Assembly (NCBI GenBank): GCA_964399165.1
Contig: CAYNPO010000016.1
Coordinates: 1-64,000, forward strand
Source of the DNA: UBA6144 sp964399165
GTDB lineage: Bacteria > Bdellovibrionota > Bacteriovoracia > Bacteriovoracales > Bacteriovoracaceae
DNA: 64,000 nucleotides
Direction of reading: 5' to 3'
Position 1 is the stretch's first letter. Each line of letters starts with the position of its first letter. Shown here piece by piece: positions 24,901-33,230 of the stretch. The translations under genes and the position numbers were made by a program. The notes under the pieces were generated by a model. It did no database searches, was not told where the DNA came from, and saw nothing but the letters and a program-made list of their open reading frames with translations.

Positions 24901-26910
24901 GGCGGTGGCCTGCTTGTTGAACGAGCCGTAGATCTCGTGGAAGCCCACGTAGGCCGAGGCGTTGTTGGGCTTGAAAGCGTCTGAGTTGGTGTAATTGAAC
25001 TCAAGTCCTTCTTGGGCGGGGGCGGTGGCGCCGGAGTCGCCGTCCCAGACTACGCCATTGACGTCGTAGTAGCGGGAGGGGACGGTCTTGCTGTTGAGGT
25101 AGACCACCTGGTGGAGGGGGCCATCTCCTTCGTCGGAGCCCGTGAATAGGCACTCGTAGTCTACGATGGAGGTGACGCCGTTCACCGTTTTGGTCTTGGG
25201 TTTGAGGTTGCAGTTGTCCTCGTTGCACTCGCAAATGGCGTTGACCCGAGCTTGGGCTGCATCCCGGCCCGCGAGCAGATGAGACACATTGGAGGTCACG
25301 TAGTAAGTGATTTCCACCGTCTGATTAGTGGTCACGGGCATGATGAAGTTGATGTTTTGCCCGGACACGACCCAGGTGGAGGGAGACGCCGCCACGTTGG
25401 TGCCTCCGATTTTCACCGCGGGCGGGTTGCCGCCGGCGAGGTTGGCGTAGGACGGAAGTTTGAACAAGGGGCTGTTGGCGTGGTCGGTGGGGCGTGGGGG
25501 CGTGGAGACCTGGCCCTGGACGTAGGTTTTCCGGCAACGGGCCAGTGAACTGGTTAGCCGTTCACAAGTGGCGTCCATTTTGTAGCGCAGGACGAGCGTG
25601 TCGTCCTGGAGGGCGGCTGTGGCCGTCTTCGTGACTTCCGCAGTCTGGGCGTTGGTTAGGTCGGCATTTCCGGTGCCCAGCAATTGGTGACTGCCGTTCA
25701 AGGTGGTGGAGTCGCTTCCGGCCAGGCCCTCGCGATAGAGTACCTGTTCGCCGTATCGGATCTCGTAGAGCGAATTGGCAGATAGGGCATTGCCGGTCCA
25801 GGAGAAATTGTTGTCGTCCTTGCGGGCGCTGAAGACGCGGTTGGCGGGCACGCCAGAGGAGATGAGGGCAGAAGCGTTTTCGGTGCGGACCGCGCAGTAA
25901 CCCATCTCGTCCCACTGGGCGTTGAGGCACTGGTGGAGGTCCCGCAACTCGTTGAGGCGCTTGAGGGCCTCGAAGTCGGCATCTACCGGGTCGGGATCGC
26001 TGCTACCGCCACCCGTGCTCTGGGGGCAGATGTAGAAGTAGTGGGGGTAGACGGAGTACCGGGCGGGGTTGTTCTGCACGTCCGCCAGGGCAGAGAGGAA
26101 ACCGCTGGAAGACTGGTCCACGCCGTTCTTAATGGCCTTATCCACCACGCATTGGCCGTCCAGGCAGCAACTGTATCCCTGGGCGGTGCAGGCGGAGTGG
26201 GCCGAGCAGCTGAGGCTACCGCCGCCACCCGTGGTAGACACCGGCTGGAGGCGCAGCTTGAGGGCGGAGAGGTCTACGCTGCCCACGGCGCTACCGGAGT
26301 CGAAATAGGCGGCGAGATTCTCGCCGATGGTGGAGCCTGCGCAGTCTTGGCAGAGATCGGCTATTCCGAACTTGAGGGGGGCACCAGCGCCGTAGAGCTG
26401 GGTTTTGGTGGCCATGATGCCGGTGGTGAGACAGTCCTGCTGGTTCCTCTGCACATCATTAGGGTAGAGCAACCAGTGGTAGGTCACGGTGGCGGAGCTA
26501 GCGGATTGAGACACGACCTGGCGGCGGCGCACGGCCGAGAGAACCAGCACCGGACTCGGCGTCTTGTGCTTATACTGAACCATCAAGCAAACTTTGGCGT
26601 CGGCCGGAAGCGCCGCCACCCGAGCTTGGACCTGTTTGCCCCAGAGCATGAAGGTGGCTTCCTCGTCCAAAGGGACGGTCAATGTGTCGAATACGCGCAC
26701 GCCGGCGTAATGGAAGAAGTTGCGCTCATCACCGAAGTCCGCCAACGTTTCCGTGCCCCCTCCACCGCCGTCTTCTTGTCCACCGGCATTGAGGAGAGCT
26801 TGTTGCTTGGGGGCCTGTCCGAGGCATGAGGCGAGGGAAAGCAAAAGGAGGGTGACCCAGGCACGCTGGGCGAACAGGCGGGTAAGGGGGAAGCGGGAAC
26901 GTTCCATCAT
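21916..26910 (-). CDS. Giant Cys-rich lipoprotein, unknown function
   Basis: 1664 aa. The signal peptide ends in lipobox LASC (Cys29, or Cys28 if the second Met is used). An N-terminal region of about 300 residues is followed by repeated Cys clusters. At least seven adjacent Cys-Cys pairs are visible (SCCLDG, KCCRM, TCCTGH, NCCVP, TCCTGT, RCCLGD, LCCSG), along with small EGF- or disulfide-knot-like modules such as CSAHSACTAQGYSCC. No catalytic motif is recognised. It is likely anchored at the outer membrane as a surface structure, adhesin or scaffold. It is monocistronic as far as the window shows. Its 3' end overlaps uppP by 8 bases. Confidence 0.8.
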   Translation of the reverse strand: MMERSRFPLTRLFAQRAWVTLLLLSLASCLGQAPKQQALLNAGGQEDGGGGGTETLADFGDERNFFHYAGVRVFDTLTVPLDEEATFMLWGKQVQARVAALPADAKVCLMVQYKHKTPSPVLVLSAVRRRQVVSQSASSATVTYHWLLYPNDVQRNQQDCLTTGIMATKTQLYGAGAPLKFGIADLCQDCAGSTIGENLAAYFDSGSAVGSVDLSALKLRLQPVSTTGGGGSLSCSAHSACTAQGYSCCLDGQCVVDKAIKNGVDQSSSGFLSALADVQNNPARYSVYPHYFYICPQSTGGGSSDPDPVDADFEALKRLNELRDLHQCLNAQWDEMGYCAVRTENASALISSGVPANRVFSARKDDNNFSWTGNALSANSLYEIRYGEQVLYREGLAGSDSTTLNGSHQLLGTGNADLTNAQTAEVTKTATAALQDDTLVLRYKMDATCERLTSSLARCRKTYVQGQVSTPPRPTDHANSPLFKLPSYANLAGGNPPAVKIGGTNVAASPSTWVVSGQNINFIMPVTTNQTVEITYYVTSNVSHLLAGRDAAQARVNAICECNEDNCNLKPKTKTVNGVTSIVDYECLFTGSDEGDGPLHQVVYLNSKTVPSRYYDVNGVVWDGDSGATAPAQEGLEFNYTNSDAFKPNNASAYVGFHEIYGSFNKQATAPRAPAVVTVQKDRTYDIYVDSGGVTNCANCGNDPYQPLLKLFPQTFTGRGGGYQPNLRNASRTSSSAVYRADDLLFGRACFVPATMLPWSHATGSDLPTQRKRRLAAQHFYYANGYQRDWYGFDYGAVIGSYDGVTWFAIGNERRIKATGTKLLLAVNMPFGDLSESGSLKVVVSENAVVDAGSNVDHDTESDGAECQKNHFCSSDDDCLRQLGYDYSCQTVTGITSPWPRFDNAGNEYVASESRTLISLLGGANGQSKRCVYRGRGAPCAPDLASLGSTYNGTSLPGLAACSPNHYCARLDGGSRFNTAISRWARSPESQNLLGDQGVRDTVGLGARVVGRPQDYYGTKSPASINSSAWGFGATNLRDHLMTSVGVQAVCLPGRDVASTTYGLAHSRIPSASDKEAADRMFGVGPTVKLTSAGTKKSSTALAFCPATEAGTYIHHTASRSTQASVVAVAQNIPTAVLDMTEFSALNLLNTSAGSAATAVGYQRHACLRAPGAPCFSDLECAPAPFVANKMKTLGDWGGFANNTAEQNFWKEDLTCGNPEPTKLYDSTLNASFDAKSNKCCRMTGKTIQVYSQYDQDTSFTACVAKPGGGRQPAIAGVTTDFNSTTRYTRNHTVFDQVSCVDPTAPSTQSFPALVVPTARTVAGNGLAVEFILNQYKTLDLMNSRTCCTGHWVRSFASENGGGHTWGEAKSQSIAKDIFYAWNWFYDQKFSTLLDETENLACSNTNFGTLSCEIRNLSEAQGNTYLKWIDRFELVGIPQVLIPFPSDAGVEKLVDENQASREGLGDPLDDTLKTPLVEDVSGGGTDYISAASYDKLEIGAGKLKKVFSEKEFNCCVPAGGKVPEGATANTCCTGTLTNQGGPTRCCLGDFADVTVYLNRYVSSEGRGLPDSSYDSETGYIKDPAQVYAIAQAKKLCCSGRLVMGRAISDLYIPLEGGGINPAGKTRRFTYRSDAVDNNEDTGVAGDVYDAGFRWNNHWYCEPSN

Positions 26911-27093
26911 GGCCCGTTAGTACTCCTCTCGAGGAATGTATCGGTTGTCTCACCCCGTCCGTTTTAAGGCCTTTCCTCTGGAAGCAAGATTTGCCGGGCA
27001 AGGATTCTAAGGGGATAGAGGAAGTGCCCGACATTCGCGCTCAAGTGCTTGAGGCAAACTACCGAAGCGAGGGAATGATGTAGGGAGGAGAGC

Positions 27094-27462
27094 ATGAAAA
27101 CTTGGGTGATGGTGTTGGCGTTGAGTTTATCCACTTCCGGCTTAGCCATGCGAAACCAAGACTTGGCCGAGATACCCGAGGAGCAAGCCGATGCTCAGGA
27201 AGAATTCGGCCCGGCCACGGTGGAGCGTTCCTTGGCCAGAATGGTCAAAGAAAGAAAAATCTCGCCCCAACACGCCAACATCACGCGTTCGTTCCTCGCC
27301 AACCTCAGTCCTCAGCAATGGGAGTGCCTCAAGGCGAAAATGGCGCTCGGGGGAGACGACTTCAAAGAGGCCATCATGGCCTGTTACAACTCGGCATCAG
27401 GACGAGTCCCGGCGTCTTCAGGTGACGCTGGGGCTTCGAAGAGAATCATGGAGAAGGAATAA
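27094..27462 (+). CDS. Small secreted protein, unknown function
   Basis: 122 aa. Signal peptide ending SGLA (about residue 18), then an acidic stretch and a helical middle with one Cys pair in the second half (WECLK and MACYN), which may form a disulfide. A strong GGGAGGAGA Shine-Dalgarno sits just before ATG. The final 45 bases overlap the 3' end of the convergent cinA gene. The 183 bases upstream (26911-27093) separate it from the divergent giant lipoprotein, and I see no firm promoter there. Confidence 0.7.
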   Translation: MKTWVMVLALSLSTSGLAMRNQDLAEIPEEQADAQEEFGPATVERSLARMVKERKISPQHANITRSFLANLSPQQWECLKAKMALGGDDFKEAIMACYNSASGRVPASSGDAGASKRIMEKE

Positions 27463-28665
27463 GCCGGCCTGGGAGAAGCGCGTCTTCAGGCTTTCGCGGT
27501 CTCCTTTGAAAGTAAAAATCCGTGCTTGATCCCCGTCCACCGTGGCCACTCCCACCCACAATGTGCCCACCGGCTTTTCGGCGGACCCTCCTCCGGGGCC
27601 GGCGATGCCGGTGAGGGAAACCGCGATGTCCGCTCCGGTGCGCTCCCGTAATCCCCGGGCCATTTCCCGCGCACAGGCTTCTGACACCGCCCCATGGGTC
27701 CGCAGGGTTTCCTCCCGCACGCCCAGGAAGCTGGTCTTTACAGCGTTGTCGTAGCTCACCACGCCCCCTAGGAAAACTTGGCTTGAACCCGGGACGTTGG
27801 TGATCCGGTGGGAACACAGTCCTCCGGTACAGGACTCGGCAAACGCGATCTTGAGGACCCGGGCCGCGGCCTTGGTCACGATGACTTCCTCCAAGCTTTC
27901 GTGCCCCACGTGCCAAACGTGGGGGGCGAGGGGAGATGCCGAGACAAGGGCGCGGGCCTCGCTCTCGGCACGCTCCACCTGCTCTCGTGTCCCTCGCAAT
28001 GCGATTCCCACGTCCACACTGAGGGGGTGCGGGAGGGAGCTGACTTGGCCGAAACGCGACAACGCCTCCCAAAGACCAGGACAGAGCGTGCCGAAGATTT
28101 TTTCTTCCGCAACTCCCTGGGTGCGGAAGTTGAGGAGTTTGACTACGGGTAGGCCTTGCGTCTCGGCGAAGCGCGGGAAATGGGCCTCCAGCATATCGCG
28201 AAATTCCTTGGGCACTCCGGGTGCCGCAAGCAGACTTTTGCCGCCGGAGGTGAAATGGAGGCCAGGGGCGAAGCCGCTGGGGTTGGAGAGGGGAGCGAAG
28301 CCCTCCGGCAGATATCCATAACCGTGGCCTTCGGGTAACTCACGCCCCATGCGGCGATAGTGGGCTTCGGCGCAGGCGCGTGCTTCTGGCGAAGGGTGGA
28401 TGAGCTTGCCGAAGTAATTCCCGAGAGCCTGCTTGGTCACGTCGTCGGGGGTAGGACCCAGTCCACCGGAGCACACCACCAGGTCGCACCCTCCGTAGAG
28501 GTGGTCCAGGGCCGCACGGATCTGCTCCTCCCCATCGCCCGCGGTGGCGCAGGCTTGGAGGGCCAGGTTCCAGGGCCGCAGGAAACGCGCCAGCCACGGT
28601 CCGTTGGCGTCTTGGATCTTGCCTTGAAGGATCTCGTCACCGATGGCCAAAAAACCGATTTTCAT
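27418..28665 (-). CDS. cinA: CinA: competence/damage-inducible protein with nicotinamide-nucleotide amidase domain
   Basis: 415 aa from ATG 28665. The N-terminal MoCF (MoaB-like) domain has GDEILQGKIQDAN and GGLGPTPDDVT. The C-terminal PncC-type domain has the AESCTGGL and GGVVSYDNAVK motifs and GIAGPGGG. The C-terminal part hydrolyses NMN to nicotinate mononucleotide in NAD recycling; the N-terminal part is linked to ADP-ribose hydrolysis in some homologues. Length is typical of full CinA. Upstream in-frame codons to 28716 precede the canonical MKIGFLAIGDE start. It overlaps the convergent small secreted gene by 45 bases. Confidence 0.95.
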   Translation of the reverse strand: MKIGFLAIGDEILQGKIQDANGPWLARFLRPWNLALQACATAGDGEEQIRAALDHLYGGCDLVVCSGGLGPTPDDVTKQALGNYFGKLIHPSPEARACAEAHYRRMGRELPEGHGYGYLPEGFAPLSNPSGFAPGLHFTSGGKSLLAAPGVPKEFRDMLEAHFPRFAETQGLPVVKLLNFRTQGVAEEKIFGTLCPGLWEALSRFGQVSSLPHPLSVDVGIALRGTREQVERAESEARALVSASPLAPHVWHVGHESLEEVIVTKAAARVLKIAFAESCTGGLCSHRITNVPGSSQVFLGGVVSYDNAVKTSFLGVREETLRTHGAVSEACAREMARGLRERTGADIAVSLTGIAGPGGGSAEKPVGTLWVGVATVDGDQARIFTFKGDRESLKTRFSQAGLFLLHDSLRSPSVT

Positions 28666-28724
28666 GGGCGTCTCCGCTGACCGGGAAGTATAGACGGAAG
28701 CCGGCAAGAGGGCCATAAAGGGAC

Positions 28725-30290
28725 ATGCCCCGCCAGCTTAGTTTTACCCTACCCTTCGATGCCGACGTGCGGGCGTACGTGCGCCGCGAGTTCCCGGACG
28801 TGGGGGAATTCCGGGTGGTGTCCCAAAGCCTGGACGCCCGGGGGGCTCCCCGCGGGCGCACCCCCACCTACCATTACACGGTGGAAGCCTGGAACAAAGG
28901 CGAGCTTCCGGAGGAAGCTCCCCGGGCCATTCCCCGTTTCACCCCTTTGGCCAAGCCGCCGCTCATCATCGGAGCGGGCCCCGCGGGCCTCTTCTGCGCC
29001 GTCAGGCTCGCCGAGTACGGCATCCCCTCCATCGTGCTCGAGCGCGGAGACGACGCCTCCCGGCGGATGCTGAAGATCGCCCGCTTCTGGCGCCATGGCG
29101 AACTCGACCCCGACACCAACGTTTGCTTTGGCGAAGGCGGGGCCGGCCTCTACAGCGACGGCAAGCTCATCACGCGGGTGAAGTCTGAGCACATTGGTTA
29201 CGTGATGAACAAGCTGGTGGACTTCGGCGCGCCCCCTGAGACGGCCTACGTTTCCAATCCCCACCTCGGCTCCAACAAGATCCGCGACATCATCGGACGC
29301 GTTTCCGGTTGGCTGCGCGCCCAAGGCACGGTCATCCGGCCCAACACCGCGGTAGAGCGCCTCTTATACCAAGGTAAGCGCGTGGTGGGAGTGGAACTCA
29401 GGGGAGGGGAGAAGCTCTTCTCCGACCACGTGGTGCTGGCGGCGGGCCACTCCGCCCACGACGTGTTCGCGCACCTGCTGGATAACGGCGTGGCCATGAA
29501 GGCCAAGGATTTTTCCGTCGGCGTGCGCATCGAGCACCCCCGCCGCCACATTGACCGCATCCAGCATGGACAGTGGTGCGAGGCACCCGAGCTCGGCGCT
29601 GCCCGCTACCGCCTGAGTTGGCATGACCATTCCACCGACACAGGTGTTTACAGTTTTTGCATGTGCCCAGGAGGCTACGTGCTCTCCTCTGGGACTGAAG
29701 CGGACGGGCTGGTGGTGAACGGCATGTCGAATTACGCGCGTAATTCACCCTGGTCAAACGCTGCGTTGGTGGTGACGGTGAAAGCGGACCGCCTGCCCGA
29801 GCAGGACCTCTTGGCCGGCATGCGCTTTCAGATAGGCATCGAGCGTGCGGCCTTCGAGGCCTCCAAAACCCACGCCACGGGCCGGGAGATCCCCGCCATG
29901 ACGGTGAAGGAGTTCTTGGCGGGTAAGCTGGATCAGCGGCCCCTGCCGCCCACATCGTGCCCTTCCCGCGTGTTCAAGGCCGACATTCGTGCCTTCTTTC
30001 CGGCCGACTTGGTCGCCCACTTGGCAGCGGGGCTAAAGCACTTCGAGAAGAATCTCCCGGGGTTTATCCACGGAGACGCTTTGCTCTTGGCGCCGGAAAC
30101 GCGGACTTCCTCTCCGTTGACCATTCTGCGCGACCGAGATCGCTACGTGTCCGTGTCGCACGAGGGACTGTACCCGTGCGGAGAGGGCGCAGGCTACGCG
30201 GGCGGAATCACGTCCGCTGCTGTTGATGGCGTGAGGGTGGCCCACGCGATCCTCACGGAGGAAAAGCTTTTGCCTCCCCAGGCGCCCTGA
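28725..30290 (+). CDS. FAD-dependent dehydrogenase (COG2509-type)
   Basis: 521 aa. A short N-terminal alpha/beta domain (residues 1-75) precedes a dinucleotide-binding motif, IIGAGPAGLFCAVRL (about residue 84), and ends in GEGAGYAGGITSAAVDG, the FAD-contacting C-terminal motif of this family. ARFWRHGELDPDTNVCFGEGGAG is a hallmark stretch of the uncharacterised COG2509 group (given here as a description rather than an exact motif). Reaction unknown. Divergent from cinA by 59 bases, and followed by typA on the same strand. Confidence 0.85.
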   Translation: MPRQLSFTLPFDADVRAYVRREFPDVGEFRVVSQSLDARGAPRGRTPTYHYTVEAWNKGELPEEAPRAIPRFTPLAKPPLIIGAGPAGLFCAVRLAEYGIPSIVLERGDDASRRMLKIARFWRHGELDPDTNVCFGEGGAGLYSDGKLITRVKSEHIGYVMNKLVDFGAPPETAYVSNPHLGSNKIRDIIGRVSGWLRAQGTVIRPNTAVERLLYQGKRVVGVELRGGEKLFSDHVVLAAGHSAHDVFAHLLDNGVAMKAKDFSVGVRIEHPRRHIDRIQHGQWCEAPELGAARYRLSWHDHSTDTGVYSFCMCPGGYVLSSGTEADGLVVNGMSNYARNSPWSNAALVVTVKADRLPEQDLLAGMRFQIGIERAAFEASKTHATGREIPAMTVKEFLAGKLDQRPLPPTSCPSRVFKADIRAFFPADLVAHLAAGLKHFEKNLPGFIHGDALLLAPETRTSSPLTILRDRDRYVSVSHEGLYPCGEGAGYAGGITSAAVDGVRVAHAILTEEKLLPPQAP

Positions 30291-30298
30291 GTTATATT
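30270..30298 (+). promoter_or_regulatory. Sigma-70 promoter for typA
   Basis: TTGCCT (30270-30275), a 17-base spacer and TATATT (30293-30298). It overlaps the end of the FAD gene and places the start about 20 bases ahead of the typA ATG, leaving room for the AAAGGA Shine-Dalgarno. Confidence 0.55.
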
Positions 30299-30324
30299 AC
30301 GGCCTTACAAAGGACATCCCCCGC

Positions 30325-32133
30325 ATGAAATTGAAGAACATCGCTGTGGTGGCGCACGTCGACCACGGGAAAACTACGCTCGTCGACGAACTCCTCAAGC
30401 AGTCTGGCCTCTTCGCCGCCCATGAGCAGGTGAATGAGCGCGTGATGGACTCCGGCGAACTTGAGCGCGAACGGGGGATCACCATCCGCGCCAAGAACTG
30501 CGCCTTCCGTTGGAACGACACCAAGATCAACTTGCTGGACACCCCCGGGCACGCCGATTTCGGCGGCGAGGTGGAGCGTTCACTGATGATGGTGGACGGG
30601 GTGCTCCTGCTGGTTGACGCTTCCGAAGGGCCCCTGCCCCAAACCCGCTTCGTGCTCACCAAGGCCCTCGAGCGCGACATCAAGATCGGTGTGTTCATCA
30701 ACAAGGTGGACCGTCCCGACCAACGCATCGACGAGGTCCGCGGCGAGGTGGAGGATCTCCTGCTCGAGATCGTGGCCCAGATCGACAAGGACGTGGACCT
30801 GGATATCCCGTTCTACTACGGCTCTGGCCGCCATGGGTACGCCTCCAAGGACCAGAACCGCCGTGAAGGCGACATGAAGCCTCTCCTGGACTTCTTCACC
30901 AGCGACTACTACCCCGAGCCCAAGTTCGACAAAACCGGCCCCCTGCAGCTCCTGGTGACCAACCTGAGTTACTCCAACTACCTCGGCGCCCTCATGGTGG
31001 GCCGTATCCAGCGCGGCGTGATCCAAAACGCTAAGCAGGCCATGTGGATGGGCCGCGATGGCAAGACCAAGACATTTAAAGTCACAGGCGTGCAGATCTT
31101 TGATGGCCTGGGAATGGCCTCCGTCGAGTCCGCTGAGGCCGGCGAAATCGTCATCATCTCCGGTTTCGAGGATGGGGACATCGGCGACACCATCGCCGAC
31201 CCGCAAAAGCCCGAAGTGCTCCCGCGCATCGAGGTCGAACCTCCCACCGTGAGCGTGCAGGTGTCCGTGAGCACCAGCCCCATGTCCGGCCGCGAGGGCG
31301 AGTACCTTACCAGCCGCCGCCTGGAAGAGTTCCTGCTGGACGCCGTCCGCAAGAACGTGTCCCTCAAGTTCGCACCCACCGACGATCCCAAGGTCTTCAC
31401 CCTCAAGGCCCGTGGCGAACTCCAGATCGCCGTAGTGTTCGAGGAAATCCGCCGGCAGGGCTATGAGCTCATGATCGCGCGTCCCCAGGTCATCACCCGC
31501 GAAGTGGATGGCCAGCTGGAGGAGCCGTACGAGCGCCTGGTGCTGGACGTGCCCAACGACGCCACCGGCGCCATCACAGAGAAGCTCGCCGCCAGGAAGG
31601 GCGTCATGGCCAACATGATGAACTACGGCGACGGCCGCACCCGCATGGAGTTCGAGATCCCCTCCCGCGGCCTCATCGGCTACCGCTCCGTGTTCCTCAC
31701 GGACACCAAGGGACAGGGCCTCATGTCCTCCTACTTCCTGGGTTATCGCCCCCACGTGGGAAAGATGCTTTCGCGCCAGAACGGTGCGCTGGTCTCCGAC
31801 CGCGCCGGCAAGTCCACCCCCTACGCGCTCTTCAATCTCCTCAGCTCGGGCAAGCAGTTCATCAAGCCCACCGAGGAAGTCTATGAGGGGATGGTGGTGG
31901 GGGAGCACACCCGTCCCAACGACCTGAACCTCAACGTCTGCCGCGAGAAGCACCTGTCTTCCGTGCGGACCGCGGGCAAGGACGAGAACATCATCCTGCC
32001 CCCCATCCCGCCCCGGACCTTGGAGTGGGCCCTGGACTGGATCGACGAGGATGAGTGGGTGGAAGTAACCCCCAAAAACATCCGTATCCGTAAGAAAATC
32101 CTGCCTGCTAACCAGAGGACCGTGGTCCGGTAA
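30325..32133 (+). CDS. typA: Ribosome-associated translational GTPase TypA/BipA
   Basis: 602 aa, the family length. G1 AHVDHGKTT, switch region ERERGITI, G3 DTPGHADFGGEVER and G4 NKVD are intact, followed by EF-G-like domains and the BipA-specific C-terminal domain. It binds 70S ribosomes and assists 50S assembly and stress or cold adaptation. It has its own promoter and an AAAGGA Shine-Dalgarno. A weak hairpin (AAGCG/CGCTT near 32135-32150) follows. Confidence 0.97.
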   Translation: MKLKNIAVVAHVDHGKTTLVDELLKQSGLFAAHEQVNERVMDSGELERERGITIRAKNCAFRWNDTKINLLDTPGHADFGGEVERSLMMVDGVLLLVDASEGPLPQTRFVLTKALERDIKIGVFINKVDRPDQRIDEVRGEVEDLLLEIVAQIDKDVDLDIPFYYGSGRHGYASKDQNRREGDMKPLLDFFTSDYYPEPKFDKTGPLQLLVTNLSYSNYLGALMVGRIQRGVIQNAKQAMWMGRDGKTKTFKVTGVQIFDGLGMASVESAEAGEIVIISGFEDGDIGDTIADPQKPEVLPRIEVEPPTVSVQVSVSTSPMSGREGEYLTSRRLEEFLLDAVRKNVSLKFAPTDDPKVFTLKARGELQIAVVFEEIRRQGYELMIARPQVITREVDGQLEEPYERLVLDVPNDATGAITEKLAARKGVMANMMNYGDGRTRMEFEIPSRGLIGYRSVFLTDTKGQGLMSSYFLGYRPHVGKMLSRQNGALVSDRAGKSTPYALFNLLSSGKQFIKPTEEVYEGMVVGEHTRPNDLNLNVCREKHLSSVRTAGKDENIILPPIPPRTLEWALDWIDEDEWVEVTPKNIRIRKKILPANQRTVVR

Positions 32134-32192
32134 AGCGTCTTTTCGCTTAAGCCCCGGGGGCCTTCGTCCGATGAATTCGGTACGGAGGCTCC

Positions 32193-32444
32193 ATGAAATT
32201 CTTCATCGCACTTACCCTCACCATCCTCAGCACCAGCGTGTCCGCTCGTCCGGAACGCGGCCATATGTTTAATGAAGTGCTGATGAAAGGGGTGAAGGAA
32301 GAAGTGAAGCAGGACGACCAGGCGTTCCGGAAGGTTGTCCCGGCGCCTGCCCGCGCTCCCGCTTCCGTGCCGACACCGGAGCAGGGGAAGCGTCCGGAGA
32401 AGATTGAGCGGCAGTTGGATCAGATGGGGAAGCAGAGCTGGTAA
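32193..32444 (+). CDS. Small secreted peptide/protein, unknown function
   Basis: 83 aa. Signal peptide ending SVSA (about residue 18), followed by a basic/acidic helical stretch, a Pro/Ala linker and a short C-terminal helix. GGAGG lies 5 bases before the ATG. The gene ends in a strong terminator. No family is recognised. It resembles in style the 122-aa secreted protein at 27094 (signal peptide, no domain), but I see no clear sequence kinship. Confidence 0.6.
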   Translation: MKFFIALTLTILSTSVSARPERGHMFNEVLMKGVKEEVKQDDQAFRKVVPAPARAPASVPTPEQGKRPEKIERQLDQMGKQSW

Positions 32445-32447
32445 AAC

Positions 32448-32470
32448 AAAGGGCCCTTCCGGGCCCTTTT
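32448..32470. terminator. Bidirectional Rho-independent terminator
   Basis: AAAGGGCCC (32448-32456), TTCC loop, GGGCCCTTTT (32461-32470). A-rich on the left and T-rich on the right, so it can stop both the small secreted gene and the convergent stomatin gene. Confidence 0.88.
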
Positions 32471-32475
32471 CAGTT

Positions 32476-33219
32476 TTATTTTACGAGCTTACTGAGAATG
32501 TCCACCGGAAAGGGAAAGAACGTGGTGGTGTTATTCCCCCCGCTAGCGATCTCCCGCATGGTCTCCAAGTAGCGCAGGGTGATCCCTTCCTTCTGGGCAC
32601 CCAAGACCGCGGCGGCCTCGGAGAGCTTCTGGGAGGCCATGAGTTCCCCCTCAGCGGAGATGATCTTGGCGCGCTTCTCGCGCTCGGCCTCGGCCTGCTT
32701 GGCCATCGCCCGCTGCATCTCAACGGGTAAGTCGATGGCCTTAACTTCCACGTTGGTCACCTTGATTCCCCATGGCTCGGTCAGATCGTCCAGGATTTCC
32801 TGGAGGCGGCCGTTGATCTTGTCCCGGTGGGCGAGGATTTCGTCCAGCTCATACTGGCCGATCACGGAGCGCAGGGTGGTTTGAGCGATCTGGGCGGTGG
32901 CATGGTAGTAGTTCTCCACGCTGACGATGGCCTTGCCGGGCTCCGAGACCCGGAAGTAGACCACGCCGTTCACCTTCAGGGTCACGTTGTCCTTGGAGAT
33001 GATGTCTTGGCCGGGGACATCCATGGTCACCAGGCGCAGATCGACTTTGACCATTTTTTCCACGCCGGGGATGAGGATGATGAGGCCTGGGCCGCGGATG
33101 CCGGCAAATTTACCCAGTCGAAAAACAACGCCGCGCTCGTATTCGTTGAGGATTTTGAAGGTGCTGAACAGCAGGGCCGCCAGCACGACGAGGAAGGGGA
33201 GAGTGGTCACGAAACCCAT
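32476..33219 (-). CDS. Stomatin/slipin-type SPFH membrane protein
   Basis: 247 aa. One N-terminal membrane segment (about 4-20) is followed by an SPFH domain starting NEYERGVVFRLGKF and a C-terminal coiled coil rich in Ala/Glu/Lys. Slipins oligomerise on the membrane and are processed or partnered by NfeD-type serine proteases. The gene starts 11 bases after the NfeD gene, the classical nfeD-stomatin operon. Confidence 0.93.
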   Translation of the reverse strand: MGFVTTLPFLVVLAALLFSTFKILNEYERGVVFRLGKFAGIRGPGLIILIPGVEKMVKVDLRLVTMDVPGQDIISKDNVTLKVNGVVYFRVSEPGKAIVSVENYYHATAQIAQTTLRSVIGQYELDEILAHRDKINGRLQEILDDLTEPWGIKVTNVEVKAIDLPVEMQRAMAKQAEAEREKRAKIISAEGELMASQKLSEAAAVLGAQKEGITLRYLETMREIASGGNNTTTFFPFPVDILSKLVK

Positions 33220-33230
33220 GTCAGTGCTCC

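Noticed and set aside
25933..26829. 298-codon + strand frame inside the giant lipoprotein gene
   Set aside because: Shadow frame without a ribosome-binding site or domain.
30580..31953. 457-codon frame on the - strand inside typA
   Set aside because: Antisense to a highly conserved gene, with His/Val-rich shadow composition.
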